Positions 1 to 8,134 of a stretch of 64,000 nt of DNA are shown here, one piece after another; the stretch's first letter is position 1; every line of letters begins with the position of its first letter. A model generated the notes under the pieces. The model was not told the DNA's origin, did no database searches, and saw only the letters and a program-made list of their open reading frames with translations. Origin of the DNA: CAVZAB01 sp963773155 (lineage in GTDB: Bacteria > Pseudomonadota > Alphaproteobacteria > Rhizobiales > Beijerinckiaceae); assembly GCA_963773155.1 (NCBI GenBank), contig CAVZAB010000010.1:186001-250000 (forward strand), in the 5' to 3' direction. The position numbers were made by a program, and so were the translations under genes.

Positions 1-1505
1 TCGGAGCGATGGGAATGGCGACGCTGACCGCTGGGCTGAAGGCCACGGCGGTGCGTGCCGAAGCCGGCGTTCTCACCATCGCCTATAATGTCAACCTGCC
101 GTCCTGGGATCCGACGACCGGGCCTTCTGCCGTCAATCCGACGATTCAGGGCATCTATCAGTCCGTCTTCGACATGTATATCGGCCAGAAGCCGGACCTG
201 TCTTTCACCCCCGGGCTAATCACGGAGTGGAGCTGGAGCGACGACCGCAAGGGCATCACGATGAAGGTGCGCAAGGGCGTTAGCTGGCACGACGGTTCGC
301 CCTTCACGCCTGAGGATGTTGTCTGGTCGCTCGAGCGTGCCGGCGATCCCAAGACCGGCAATCCGATCAATTTCGTCTGGTCAAAAGTGGGCAAGCTCTC
401 GATCGACGGTGACACGATTACCGGCGAATTGAAGGAATACGATCCGACCCTGTTCAAGTGGATGGCTTTCCTCACGGGCTATGTGCTTCCGAAGACCTAT
501 TACAGTAAGGTCGGGGCGGAAGGTTTCGAGGCCAAGCCGATCGGCACCGGACCCTATATGGTCGAGAAATACGAGCGCAACGCCTTCGTCCGACTGAAGG
601 CCAATCCGAATTATTGGGGCGGCAAACCGGCCTACGACCAGGTGGTGATTAAGTTCATTCCCGATGCGGCAAGCCGGGTGGCGGAGATCGAATCCGGCAA
701 GTCGCAGGTGACCTTTGATGTGCCCTACGAGGAATACGACCGCCTCAAGGGCAAAAAGGGTCTGGTCGGCGTGACGACTCCGGTCTCCGACATTGCAATG
801 ATCTTTCTCAATAACACTGATGTGATGCTCGACAAGAACGTGCGCCTTGCCGCCCATTACGCGATCGACAAGAAATTGCTGGTCGAGCGGCTTCTCGGCG
901 GCTATGGCGTACCGATCGACACGCTTCAGGCGCCGCAATATGCCGCCTATGATCCCACGATCAAGGTCGGCTACGACCCGGAAAAGGCCAAGCAATTGCT
1001 GGCCGCCAGCAATTACAGCGTCGACAAGCCGGTGAAATTCGTGATCCAGACAACCAAGGGCTTCAAGCCCAAGGATTACGAGATGATCCAGGCGATCGTC
1101 GGCATGTGGCGCAAAGTCGGCATCGACGCCAATATCGAAGTCTATGAGATTGCCAAGCATTTCGAGCTTCGCTTCGGCCATAAACTGGCGCCTGCCGCCT
1201 TCTACAATTGGGGCAATTCGATCGGCGATCCCTCGACGTCGACGGGATTTGCCATGTTCGGGCCAAGCCCGCATTCATCCTGGAAAACGGCCGATGTCGA
1301 CGAGAAAATCGGGCCCTTGTGGGGCGAAGCCGACGAAGCCAAGCGGATTGCCGGCTACAAGGCCGTCGACAAATATATTGCCGAACAAGGCTATGTCATT
1401 CCGCTGTTCCAATATGTCCAACCGATTCTCTACGCAAGCACGCTCAAGGTCGTTCCGAATGTCTCGGGAGCGGTTCTGCCGGCCCTGATAACGCCGGCCG
1501 CCTGA
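1..1505 (+). CDS. ABC transporter substrate-binding protein, family 5 (5'-partial)
   Basis: Periplasmic solute-binding protein of the dipeptide/oligopeptide (SBP_bac_5) class, which delivers ligand to the permeases encoded just downstream. The frame is open to the window edge, so the true start lies upstream; the first in-window ATG (9) falls inside what looks like the end of a signal peptide, with the mature protein beginning near EAGVLTIAYN. Typical family features are the early total-assignment segment with W-x-D-P, the conserved WHDGSPFTPEDVVWSLE block (about residue 97) and the GTGPYMVEKYE block (about residue 180). About 500 residues is normal for the family. It heads an operon with two permeases and two ATPases. 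The ligand cannot be read from sequence; the neighbouring iorAB genes make a peptide or aromatic compound plausible, as inference only. Confidence 0.9.
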   Translation, partial: GAMGMATLTAGLKATAVRAEAGVLTIAYNVNLPSWDPTTGPSAVNPTIQGIYQSVFDMYIGQKPDLSFTPGLITEWSWSDDRKGITMKVRKGVSWHDGSPFTPEDVVWSLERAGDPKTGNPINFVWSKVGKLSIDGDTITGELKEYDPTLFKWMAFLTGYVLPKTYYSKVGAEGFEAKPIGTGPYMVEKYERNAFVRLKANPNYWGGKPAYDQVVIKFIPDAASRVAEIESGKSQVTFDVPYEEYDRLKGKKGLVGVTTPVSDIAMIFLNNTDVMLDKNVRLAAHYAIDKKLLVERLLGGYGVPIDTLQAPQYAAYDPTIKVGYDPEKAKQLLAASNYSVDKPVKFVIQTTKGFKPKDYEMIQAIVGMWRKVGIDANIEVYEIAKHFELRFGHKLAPAAFYNWGNSIGDPSTSTGFAMFGPSPHSSWKTADVDEKIGPLWGEADEAKRIAGYKAVDKYIAEQGYVIPLFQYVQPILYASTLKVVPNVSGAVLPALITPAA

Positions 1506-1529
1506 CGACTTGAAATCGTCCATCACCCT

Positions 1530-1544
1530 GGAGCGACCGGCTCC
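1530..1544 (+). promoter_or_regulatory. short hairpin after the binding-protein gene
   Basis: A 5-bp GC-rich stem (GGAGC / GCTCC, loop GACCG), extendable by a C-G and a G-U pair, lies between the binding-protein stop and the first permease. No T-run follows, so it is not an intrinsic terminator. Hairpins at this position in binding-protein transporter operons often stabilise the upstream message and lower permease expression; that role is inferred here. Confidence 0.25.
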
Positions 1545-1594
1545 GGCGCCCGGCGACGGGCCCGGCGGCCGGTTCACCCGGACTTAGGCACGGC

Positions 1595-2602
1595 ATGACC
1601 GCTCGGACGATCGCCATTCGGCTGATCTCGACCTTGCTCACCCTTTTCGGCGTCGCGATTGTCGTCTTCGTGATGGTGCGGGTTGCGCCGGGCGACCCGA
1701 TTGCCATGATGATTTCGCCCGGCGCCTCGCAGGCCGATATTGCGCAATTGCGCGCCCTTTATGGGCTCGACAAATCGATCATGGTGCAATTCTTCACCTG
1801 GTTTGGCGCCATCCTGACCGGCGATTTCGGCACCTCCATTTCGCTGCGCGAAAGTGTTCGCTCGGTCGTGCTCGATCACGTGCCGGCAACGCTCGAACTG
1901 GCGACGCTTGCCCTTCTGATCGCCGTTGGCCTGGGCGCAACGCTGGCCCTCGTCGCTGCCCGCTACCGCGGTTCGAGTCTCGAGGTCGGCATCGATGTCT
2001 TCAATGGCCTGACCCTTTCGGTGCCCGATTTTCTTTGGGGTCTGCTGCTGATCCTGCTGTTTGGCGTTGCGGTTCCGCTGTTCGAAATTTCTGGTCGCGT
2101 GTCGCCGGACCTAGAATTGCCCTTTGTCACGCATTTCTATCTGATCGAGAGCCTTCTGCGGCTGCGCTTCGATCTGACGCGTGACCTTCTGGGGCACATG
2201 CTGATGCCAGCCCTGGCGCTGGCGCTGCCGCTCGCCGCCGTCATCGCCCAGGTCTTGAAAACCTCGCTGAAGGGGGTGCTGCACCAGGACTACGTGCTGC
2301 TGGCCCGCACCAGGGGCTTTTCGGAGTTCCACGTCCTCCTCTTCGAAGCCTTGCGCAATGCCGCGATACCGGCGCTGACGGTGACCGGCGTGCAATTCAC
2401 CTTTCTCATCGGCGGCACAGTGATCGTCGAGCGGCTATTTTCCTATGAGGGACTCGGCAATCTCGCGATTGACGCCGTAACCAATCGCGATCTTCCCCTG
2501 ATCCAGGGAATCGTCCTGCTTTTCGCGGTACTGTTTGTCGGTATAAATCTGGCCGTCGATCTTCTCGCTGTCCTGCTCAATCCGAGGCTGCGCAATGGCT
2601 GA
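1595..2602 (+). CDS. ABC transporter permease, DppB/OppB type
   Basis: Inner-membrane permease of a family-5 peptide-type ABC importer, 335 residues. It shows the N-terminal membrane segment, the GDPIAMMI-like motif after the first helix, the long extracytoplasmic stretch, and the BPD_transp_1 core with an EAA-like cytoplasmic loop (ARTRGFSEFHVLLFEALRN) that docks to the ATPase. Its C-terminus overlaps the next permease by eight bases, indicating translational coupling. It should pair with the 2595-3446 product to form the channel. Confidence 0.93.
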   Translation: MTARTIAIRLISTLLTLFGVAIVVFVMVRVAPGDPIAMMISPGASQADIAQLRALYGLDKSIMVQFFTWFGAILTGDFGTSISLRESVRSVVLDHVPATLELATLALLIAVGLGATLALVAARYRGSSLEVGIDVFNGLTLSVPDFLWGLLLILLFGVAVPLFEISGRVSPDLELPFVTHFYLIESLLRLRFDLTRDLLGHMLMPALALALPLAAVIAQVLKTSLKGVLHQDYVLLARTRGFSEFHVLLFEALRNAAIPALTVTGVQFTFLIGGTVIVERLFSYEGLGNLAIDAVTNRDLPLIQGIVLLFAVLFVGINLAVDLLAVLLNPRLRNG

Positions 2603-3446
2603 TGCGGCGCGGCGGACTATTCACGCTTACCATCTGCGTCTCTATCTGGCGGGCGGCTGGCTTTTACTTGTCCTGGTGATGGCGGTCTTTGCGCCAGTGC
2701 TGGCGCCGCATGATCCTCTCGCCCAGGACCTCATGCTGGAAAAACTGCCGCCCGTCTGGCAGGTCGGCGCCGAGCCAGGCTATTATTTCGGCACCGACGG
2801 GCTCGGGCGCGATGTCCTATCGCGCCTGATCCACGCCGCAAGGATCGCCCTGATCGTCGCCGTTTGTGCTGGCCTTGCGACCTGCTTTATCGGCTCGTCG
2901 CTCGGATTGCTGGCGGGATTTTATGGCGGCTGGCCCGACCGCATCGTCTCGCGGATCGTCGATATTTGGATGTCCTTTCCGCCGGTGCTCTTCTCGATCC
3001 TCCTGATAGCGGTTATGGGCGCCAGACTGAGTTCGGTGATTGTCGCGATAATCGTCATTGACTGGACGCGCTTTTGCCGGGTTGTGCGGGCCGAGGCTAT
3101 GCAACAGCGCCGGCTCGACTATGTCGACAGCGCTCGCGCGATCGGGCTGAGGTCCGGGCAGATCATGCTCGGCGAAATCCTGCCCAACGTGCTGCCGGCG
3201 ATCGTCGTGCTGCTGTCGCTGGAAATGGGCATTGCCATCATCGTCGAATCGATATTGTCCTTCGTCAATCTCTCCATCTCGAGTGATGATCCGACCTGGG
3301 GTAGCATGATCGCCGAGGGCCGCGGCCTGCTGCACCAGGCCTGGTGGATTCTTGTCTTTCCCTTCATAGCCCTGTTTCTAACCGTCCTCGCCTTCAGCCA
3401 GTTCGGCGAGGGGCTGAAGGAGCGCTTCGACCCGGTAATGCGATGA
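2595..3446 (+). CDS. ABC transporter permease, DppC/OppC type
   Basis: Second inner-membrane permease of the importer, 283 residues. It has the DppC-type N-terminal segment with the PHDPLAQD motif and FGTDGLGRDVLSRLIHAAR, then a BPD_transp_1 core and the EAA-like loop DSARAIGLRSGQIMLGEI. The start overlaps the end of the preceding permease, and its own stop (TGA 3444-3446) overlaps the ATG of the ATPase gene as ATGA, so the genes are tightly coupled. Confidence 0.93.
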   Translation: MADAARRTIHAYHLRLYLAGGWLLLVLVMAVFAPVLAPHDPLAQDLMLEKLPPVWQVGAEPGYYFGTDGLGRDVLSRLIHAARIALIVAVCAGLATCFIGSSLGLLAGFYGGWPDRIVSRIVDIWMSFPPVLFSILLIAVMGARLSSVIVAIIVIDWTRFCRVVRAEAMQQRRLDYVDSARAIGLRSGQIMLGEILPNVLPAIVVLLSLEMGIAIIVESILSFVNLSISSDDPTWGSMIAEGRGLLHQAWWILVFPFIALFLTVLAFSQFGEGLKERFDPVMR

Positions 3447-4355
3447 GGCAGCTTCTCGAAATCGACCGGTTGAGCGTGCGCTTGCGAGGCGCGGGCGACC
3501 AACGACTTCTGCGCTCGGTCACCCTTTCGGTTCAGACCGGCCGGGTCCATGGCCTGGTCGGCGAGAGCGGCGCCGGCAAGAGCATGATCGGCCGGGCGAT
3601 ATTCGGGATCCTGCCGCGCGCGGTCGAAGTGATCGAGGGCGTGGTGCGGCTCGACGGGCGCAATCTCTTCGAACTCGCCGACAATGAGCGGCGCCATTTC
3701 GTCGCCACCAAGGCCGCCTTCATTCCGCAGGATCCCTTGAGCGCCCTCAACCCCGCCAAGCGCATCGAAGGCCAGATCACCGGACGGCTGACCAAGATTT
3801 CTCGGCATGGCCAGCGGCGCGGCGCGGCAATGCGCCTTACGGCTCCTTGACGAGGTCCATATCCGTGATCCCGAACGCGTCCTCAAATCCTATCCCCATG
3901 AATTGTCCGGCGGGATGCGGCAGCGAGTTTTGATCGCTTCCGCCTTTGCCGCCGAACCGCGCCTGATTGTTGCCGACGAGCCGACGACGGCGCTCGACGT
4001 GACCGTGCAAAAACAGATCCTTAAGCTGATTGCCGAATTGCAGCGCCAACACGGCACGGCCCTGTTGTTCGTCACTCATAATCTCGGAGTAGTGGCCAAA
4101 ATTTGCCAGGACGTCAGCGTAGTTTATGGCGGCAAAGTGATCGAGCAAGCGGATGTCGCCAAACTGTTTGCCCTCCCGCGCCACCCCTATACGCGTGCGC
4201 TTATGGCCGCGACCCCGCGCTACGACCGACCGTTTGATTCGCTTCGGCCAATCGAGCCGCCGGTTCTCGAAGCTTTGGCGGACGAGATTGCCGGGACCGA
4301 CCGGGCCTGGACGGCGGCCCAGGCCGACAGCAAGATCGGAGGCCGGTTTGACTGA
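3443..4355 (+). pseudogene. ABC transporter ATPase, DppD/OppD type, split by a frameshift
   Basis: First ATP-binding subunit of the importer, encoded in two frames. The 5' part starts at ATG 3443 (ATGA overlap with the permease), carries Walker A (GESGAGKS) and the Q-loop region (FIPQDPLSALNP), then runs into a stop at 3848-3850. The 3' part continues one frame later from about 3800 and carries the signature LSGGMRQR, Walker B (LIVADEPTTALD), the switch histidine (VTHNLG) and the C-terminal oligopeptide-transporter tail (HPYTRALMAATP). The break falls at GGCGCGGCGCGG near 3812-3830, a short repeat where one base gained or two lost would restore one roughly 300-residue protein. Neither half alone has a full ATPase site. 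It may be a true pseudogene or an assembly error. Confidence 0.85.
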
Positions 4356-5172
4356 ATTGCTCTATTCGGTCAGCAATTTGCGGGTCGCATTGCCGGACAT
4401 GACGCGGCGGCCGCTGTTCGGCCGGGCGCCGCGGCTCGAGATTCTCAAGGGATTGACCTTCACTATCCGGGCCGGGGAGACGCTTGGTATCGTCGGCGAA
4501 TCGGGGTCCGGCAAGTCGACTCTCGGCCGCGCGCTGATCCGGCTCTATGAGCCAAGTTCAGGCCGGCTGGTGTTTGCTGGCGAGGACATAACCCATCTGC
4601 CGGAAGCGCGGATGCGGCCATTGCGCCGTCATCTGCAAATCATCTTCCAGGACCCCTATTCTTCCCTCAACCCGCGGAAATCGGTGGGCGCGATCATTGC
4701 GGCACCGCTGCTGATGCACGGCATTGCCGCCGACGCCCGTGCAGGTCTCGCCCACGCCGCGGCTGCGCTGGTCCAGGTCGGCTTGCCGGAACGCTTCGTC
4801 ACGCGGTTTCCGCATGAATTGTCGGGCGGCCAGCGTCAAAGGATTGGCATTGCCAGAGCAATCGCTCTTTCGCCGCGCTTCGTGCTCGCCGACGAGATCG
4901 TCTCCGGCCTTGACGTTTCGGCGCAGGCGCAGATTTTCGAGCTGCTGGCGCAACTAAAGGCGGCGCTGCAGCTGACCCTTGCCTTCGTTAGCCACGACCT
5001 ATCGGTTGTGCGGCGCCTATGCGACCGGGTGATGGTGCTCAAACAGGGCGAAATCGTCGAATTGCGCGACACTGCCGCCCTTTTCGAGGCACCCCAACAG
5101 GCCTATACGCGCCAGCTTTTGGACGCCATCCCGCTGCCGGAAATCGATCCGGGGTGGCTGGAGCGATCATGA
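4348..5172 (+). CDS. ABC transporter ATPase, DppF/OppF type
   Basis: Second ATP-binding subunit of the importer. I chose TTG 4348, which overlaps the stop of the preceding ATPase reading (4353-4355), giving 274 residues; the open frame extends further upstream but inside the previous gene, and an ATG at 4399 is an alternative. It has Walker A (GESGSGKSTLGR), the Q-loop (IIFQDPYSSLNPR), signature LSGGQRQR, Walker B (RFVLADEIVSGLD) and the switch histidine (FVSHDLS). In Walker B the usual E-P is E-I, a mild oddity. The oligopeptide-type tail (AYTRQLLDAIP) is present. Confidence 0.9.
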   Translation: MTELLYSVSNLRVALPDMTRRPLFGRAPRLEILKGLTFTIRAGETLGIVGESGSGKSTLGRALIRLYEPSSGRLVFAGEDITHLPEARMRPLRRHLQIIFQDPYSSLNPRKSVGAIIAAPLLMHGIAADARAGLAHAAAALVQVGLPERFVTRFPHELSGGQRQRIGIARAIALSPRFVLADEIVSGLDVSAQAQIFELLAQLKAALQLTLAFVSHDLSVVRRLCDRVMVLKQGEIVELRDTAALFEAPQQAYTRQLLDAIPLPEIDPGWLERS

Positions 5173-5242
5173 AGAAGACCGCGATCCATGCCGAGCGGGG
5201 GGCATGGCCGGCGACAGGGGCCCGCCACATGAGGAGCCAGAC

Positions 5243-5863
5243 ATGAAGTGTTCCAACCAATATTATCGCGTCCGCCAGGCCTTCCAGATCGCCATTCTGG
5301 GGGCGGCGCTCTGCGGCCCGCCCGCCTTCGCCGACGGGCTGCCGGGCATGCGCGGCCACGACCATACCGGCATCACCGTGCCGGACCTGGGCCAGGCCAT
5401 CGCATTCTTCGAGGACATTCTGGGTTGCCAGAAAGTGATGGCCTTCGGACCATTTTCCGACGACAAGGGCACCTTTATGCAGGACGCGCTGGCCGTCCAT
5501 CCGCGCGCCGTAATCACCCAGATCGTCCAGATCCGCTGCGGATTCGGCTCCAATATTGAATTGTTCAGCTACCAATCGCCCGACCAGAAGGTCGTGCAGC
5601 CGAAAAACAGCGATATCGGCGGCTACCACATTGCCATCTATGTCGACGACATCAAGGCGGCCGACGCTTATCTTAAGTCGAAAGGCGTCCATACGCTGTT
5701 CGGCCCGATACCGGTCGCGGAAGGCCCGGCGGCTGGCCAGACCATTCTGTATTTCCTGGCGCCCTGGGGTCTGCAGATGGAAGCCATCTCCTATCCCCAA
5801 GGCATGGCCTACGAGAAGACGACAGCGCTGCGCCTATGGTCGCCGCGCGATCCGGCGAAGTGA
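5243..5863 (+). CDS. exported VOC (glyoxalase/dioxygenase fold) protein
   Basis: A 206-residue protein of the vicinal-oxygen-chelate superfamily with an N-terminal signal peptide (hydrophobic stretch ending PPAFADG), so it probably acts in the periplasm, which is unusual for this fold. ATG 5243 has a strong GAGGAG site six bases upstream and overlaps the stop of a 25-codon reading frame beginning at 5169 inside the end of the ATPase gene, suggesting coupling to the transporter operon. Paired beta-alpha-beta modules are visible: GHDHTGITVPDLGQAIAFFE with the first metal-type histidine, IELFSYQSP, then GGYHIAIYVDDIKAADAYL and LQMEAISYP with a Glu at the final metal position. The substrate is unknown; its place between a transporter and iorAB suggests a role in uptake or first processing of the same compound. 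Confidence 0.8.
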   Translation: MKCSNQYYRVRQAFQIAILGAALCGPPAFADGLPGMRGHDHTGITVPDLGQAIAFFEDILGCQKVMAFGPFSDDKGTFMQDALAVHPRAVITQIVQIRCGFGSNIELFSYQSPDQKVVQPKNSDIGGYHIAIYVDDIKAADAYLKSKGVHTLFGPIPVAEGPAAGQTILYFLAPWGLQMEAISYPQGMAYEKTTALRLWSPRDPAK

Positions 5864-5875
5864 TCTGTTCGACTG

Positions 5876-5910
5876 CGGCTCGGCGGCAAGAAATCCTTGC
5901 CGCCGAGCCG
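5876..5910 (+). terminator. 15-bp perfect inverted repeat between the VOC gene and iorA
   Basis: A perfect 15-base stem (arms 5876-5890 and 5896-5910, mostly G and C) with a five-base loop AAATC lies 13 bases after the VOC stop and 40 bases before iorA. No U-tract follows, so it is not a canonical intrinsic terminator. It could be an attenuator, a Rho-independent-like pause, or a 3'-end stabiliser of the transporter message that separates its level from that of iorAB. Confidence 0.5.
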
Positions 5911-5950
5911 GCAAAGCCGGAAGATCGGCAACAAATGGGAGCATATTGGC

Positions 5951-8098
5951 ATGGCCGAACGTTCTTTCGCCCGCGAAGTCCAGGACCTGCGGCTCGGCGA
6001 CGGCGACGAGTTCCGCGGCGAGGGAATCCTCGCCATTACCAAGGCCCTGTTGCAATCGGGCGTCGCCTATGTCGGCGGCTACCAGGGCTCGCCGATCTCC
6101 CATCTCATGGATGTCCTTGCCGATGCACAGGACATTTTGGCTGAACTCGGGGTGCAATTCGAGACCTCCGCATCGGAGGCTGCGGCCGCGGCCATGCTCT
6201 CGGCCTCGGTTATGTATCCCATTCGCGGAGCGGTCACCTGGAAATCGACCGTTGGCACCAATGTCGCCGCCGACGCGCTCGCCAATCTTGCCTCAAGCGG
6301 TGTTATGGGCGGCGCACTGATCGTTGTCGGCGAGGATTACGGCGAGGGCTCGTCGATCATGCAGGAACGCAGCCACGCCTTTGCGATGAAATCGCAGATC
6401 TGGTTGCTCGACCCCCGGCCCAATCTCGAATCCATCGTCAAGGCGGTGGAGGATGGGTTCGCGCTGTCCGAGGCGTCCAATACGCCCGTCATGCTTGAAG
6501 TTCGAATTCGCTGCTGCCATGTCCACGGCCGCTTCAAAACCAAGGCCAATAAGCGGCCGCCCTTCAGCTTGCGGCAAGCGCTCGAAAATCCCGTGCGCGA
6601 CACCAACCAAATCGTTCTGCCGCCAGCCTCCTTTCTGCACGAGAGGGAAAAGCTCGAAAAGCGCTGGCCGGCGGCAATCAAATTCATCAAGGAGCGTCGA
6701 TTGAACGAGTTCTTCGCTGGTGATTGCGACAAGATCGGAATCATTCTGCAAGGCGGCATGTACAATGGCGTGATCGGCGCGTTGCAGCGGCTCGGCCTGG
6801 CTGATATCTGGGGCCACAGCCGGGTGCCGCTCTACGTGCTCAACGTCACCTATCCGCTGGTCGACGACGAGATCCATGACTTCTGCCGCAGCAAGGACGC
6901 GGTCCTGGTGGTCGAGGAGGGGCAGCCGGACTATATCGAGCAGGCGCTGGCGAAAATCCTGCGCAACGCCGACATTGCCGCGAGGCTCGCCGGCAAGGAT
7001 GTTCTGCCCCAGGGCGGCGAATACACCGCCAAGGTTATGAGCGAAGGCCTAACGGCCTTTCTCAAGCGCAGTGCGCCGGCGCTCTTGCCGGCGCCGCTGC
7101 GCTCGCCCAATGTCACGACCGAGCCCGACCGGAAAATCGCTGCACTCGCCGACGTCGTGCCGGCACGGCCGGCCGGCTTTTGCACCGGCTGTCCCGAGCG
7201 GCCGCTCTTTGCTGCCATGAAACTGATGGAAAAGGAACTCGGACCACACCATGTCGCTGCCGACATCGGTTGCCATCTGTTCTCGATTCTGCCGCCATTC
7301 AATATCGGTGCGACAACGATGGGCTACGGTCTCGGTCCAGCATCGGCCTCCGCCTTCAATGTCGAAAGCGACCGGCGTCCGATCTCGATCATGGGTGATG
7401 GCGGTTTTTGGCACAACGGCCTGACCAGCGGCATTGGCAATGCCGTTTTCAACAAGCATCAGGGCGTCGTCATGATTGTCGACAATCATTATTCGGCCGC
7501 CACCGGCGGACAGGACATCCCCTCCTCGCGCGCCTTCAACCGCTCGCGTTCGACCAAGCACCCGATCACCGAGGCGGTCAAAGGCATTGGTGCGACATGG
7601 GTCCGCCAGATCGACCGGACCTACGATGTCGCCAAGGTCCGCGATACGCTAAAACAGGCGCTGAGGAGTTCCGAGCCGGGTCCGAAGATCATTGTCGCCT
7701 CCTCGGAATGCATGCTCAACAAGCAGCGTCGAATCCGGCCGCTTGTCGCCGCCGCCGTCGCCAGGGGCGAGCGCACCGTGCGCGAACGCTTTGGCGTCGA
7801 CGCTGACGTGTGCACCGGCGACCATGCCTGCATCAGACTTTCCGGCTGCCCGTCGCTCTCGCTCAAACATACCGATGATCCCCTCAAGGACGATCCGGTC
7901 GCCGCCGTCGACAATTCCTGCGTTGGCTGCGGCAATTGCGGCGAGGTCGCCGAGGCGGCGATACTGTGCCCTTCTTTCTATCGCGCCGACATCATCCAGA
8001 ACCCGACGGGTTTCGACCGGCTGCTGGCGCGGCTGCGGGGCGCCTTCATTGGTTTCCTGCAGCGCCGCCTCGAGGGGCGCCGCGTCCAGTTCGAATAG
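5951..8098 (+). CDS. iorA: indolepyruvate ferredoxin oxidoreductase, alpha subunit
   Basis: Large subunit of the enzyme that oxidatively decarboxylates aryl-2-oxoacids such as indolepyruvate to aryl-acetyl-CoA with reduction of an electron carrier. ATG 5951 follows GGGAG at a good distance; the protein is 715 residues. In order: an N-terminal pyrimidine-binding domain (GGYQGSPISHLMDVL), a middle domain, the TPP-binding domain (CTGCPERPLFAAMK about 405; MGDGGFWHNGLTSGIGNAV about 480) and a C-terminal ferredoxin-like segment with CTGDHACIRLSGCPSLSLK and CVGCGNCGEVAEAAILCPS, enough cysteines for two 4Fe-4S clusters. The beta subunit follows at once. In this context it probably feeds aryl-acetyl-CoA formed from tryptophan or related amino acids. 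Confidence 0.93.
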   Translation: MAERSFAREVQDLRLGDGDEFRGEGILAITKALLQSGVAYVGGYQGSPISHLMDVLADAQDILAELGVQFETSASEAAAAAMLSASVMYPIRGAVTWKSTVGTNVAADALANLASSGVMGGALIVVGEDYGEGSSIMQERSHAFAMKSQIWLLDPRPNLESIVKAVEDGFALSEASNTPVMLEVRIRCCHVHGRFKTKANKRPPFSLRQALENPVRDTNQIVLPPASFLHEREKLEKRWPAAIKFIKERRLNEFFAGDCDKIGIILQGGMYNGVIGALQRLGLADIWGHSRVPLYVLNVTYPLVDDEIHDFCRSKDAVLVVEEGQPDYIEQALAKILRNADIAARLAGKDVLPQGGEYTAKVMSEGLTAFLKRSAPALLPAPLRSPNVTTEPDRKIAALADVVPARPAGFCTGCPERPLFAAMKLMEKELGPHHVAADIGCHLFSILPPFNIGATTMGYGLGPASASAFNVESDRRPISIMGDGGFWHNGLTSGIGNAVFNKHQGVVMIVDNHYSAATGGQDIPSSRAFNRSRSTKHPITEAVKGIGATWVRQIDRTYDVAKVRDTLKQALRSSEPGPKIIVASSECMLNKQRRIRPLVAAAVARGERTVRERFGVDADVCTGDHACIRLSGCPSLSLKHTDDPLKDDPVAAVDNSCVGCGNCGEVAEAAILCPSFYRADIIQNPTGFDRLLARLRGAFIGFLQRRLEGRRVQFE

Positions 8099-8134
8099 GA
8101 CAGGAGCGTGACCTCTCCGAGCAGGATTGGGCCA

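Noticed and set aside
381..1274. Long minus-strand reading frame opposite the binding-protein gene
   Set aside because: It mirrors a clearly coding SBP_bac_5 gene, is rich in His, Arg and Gly with no domain, and has no ribosome site; a codon-bias shadow.
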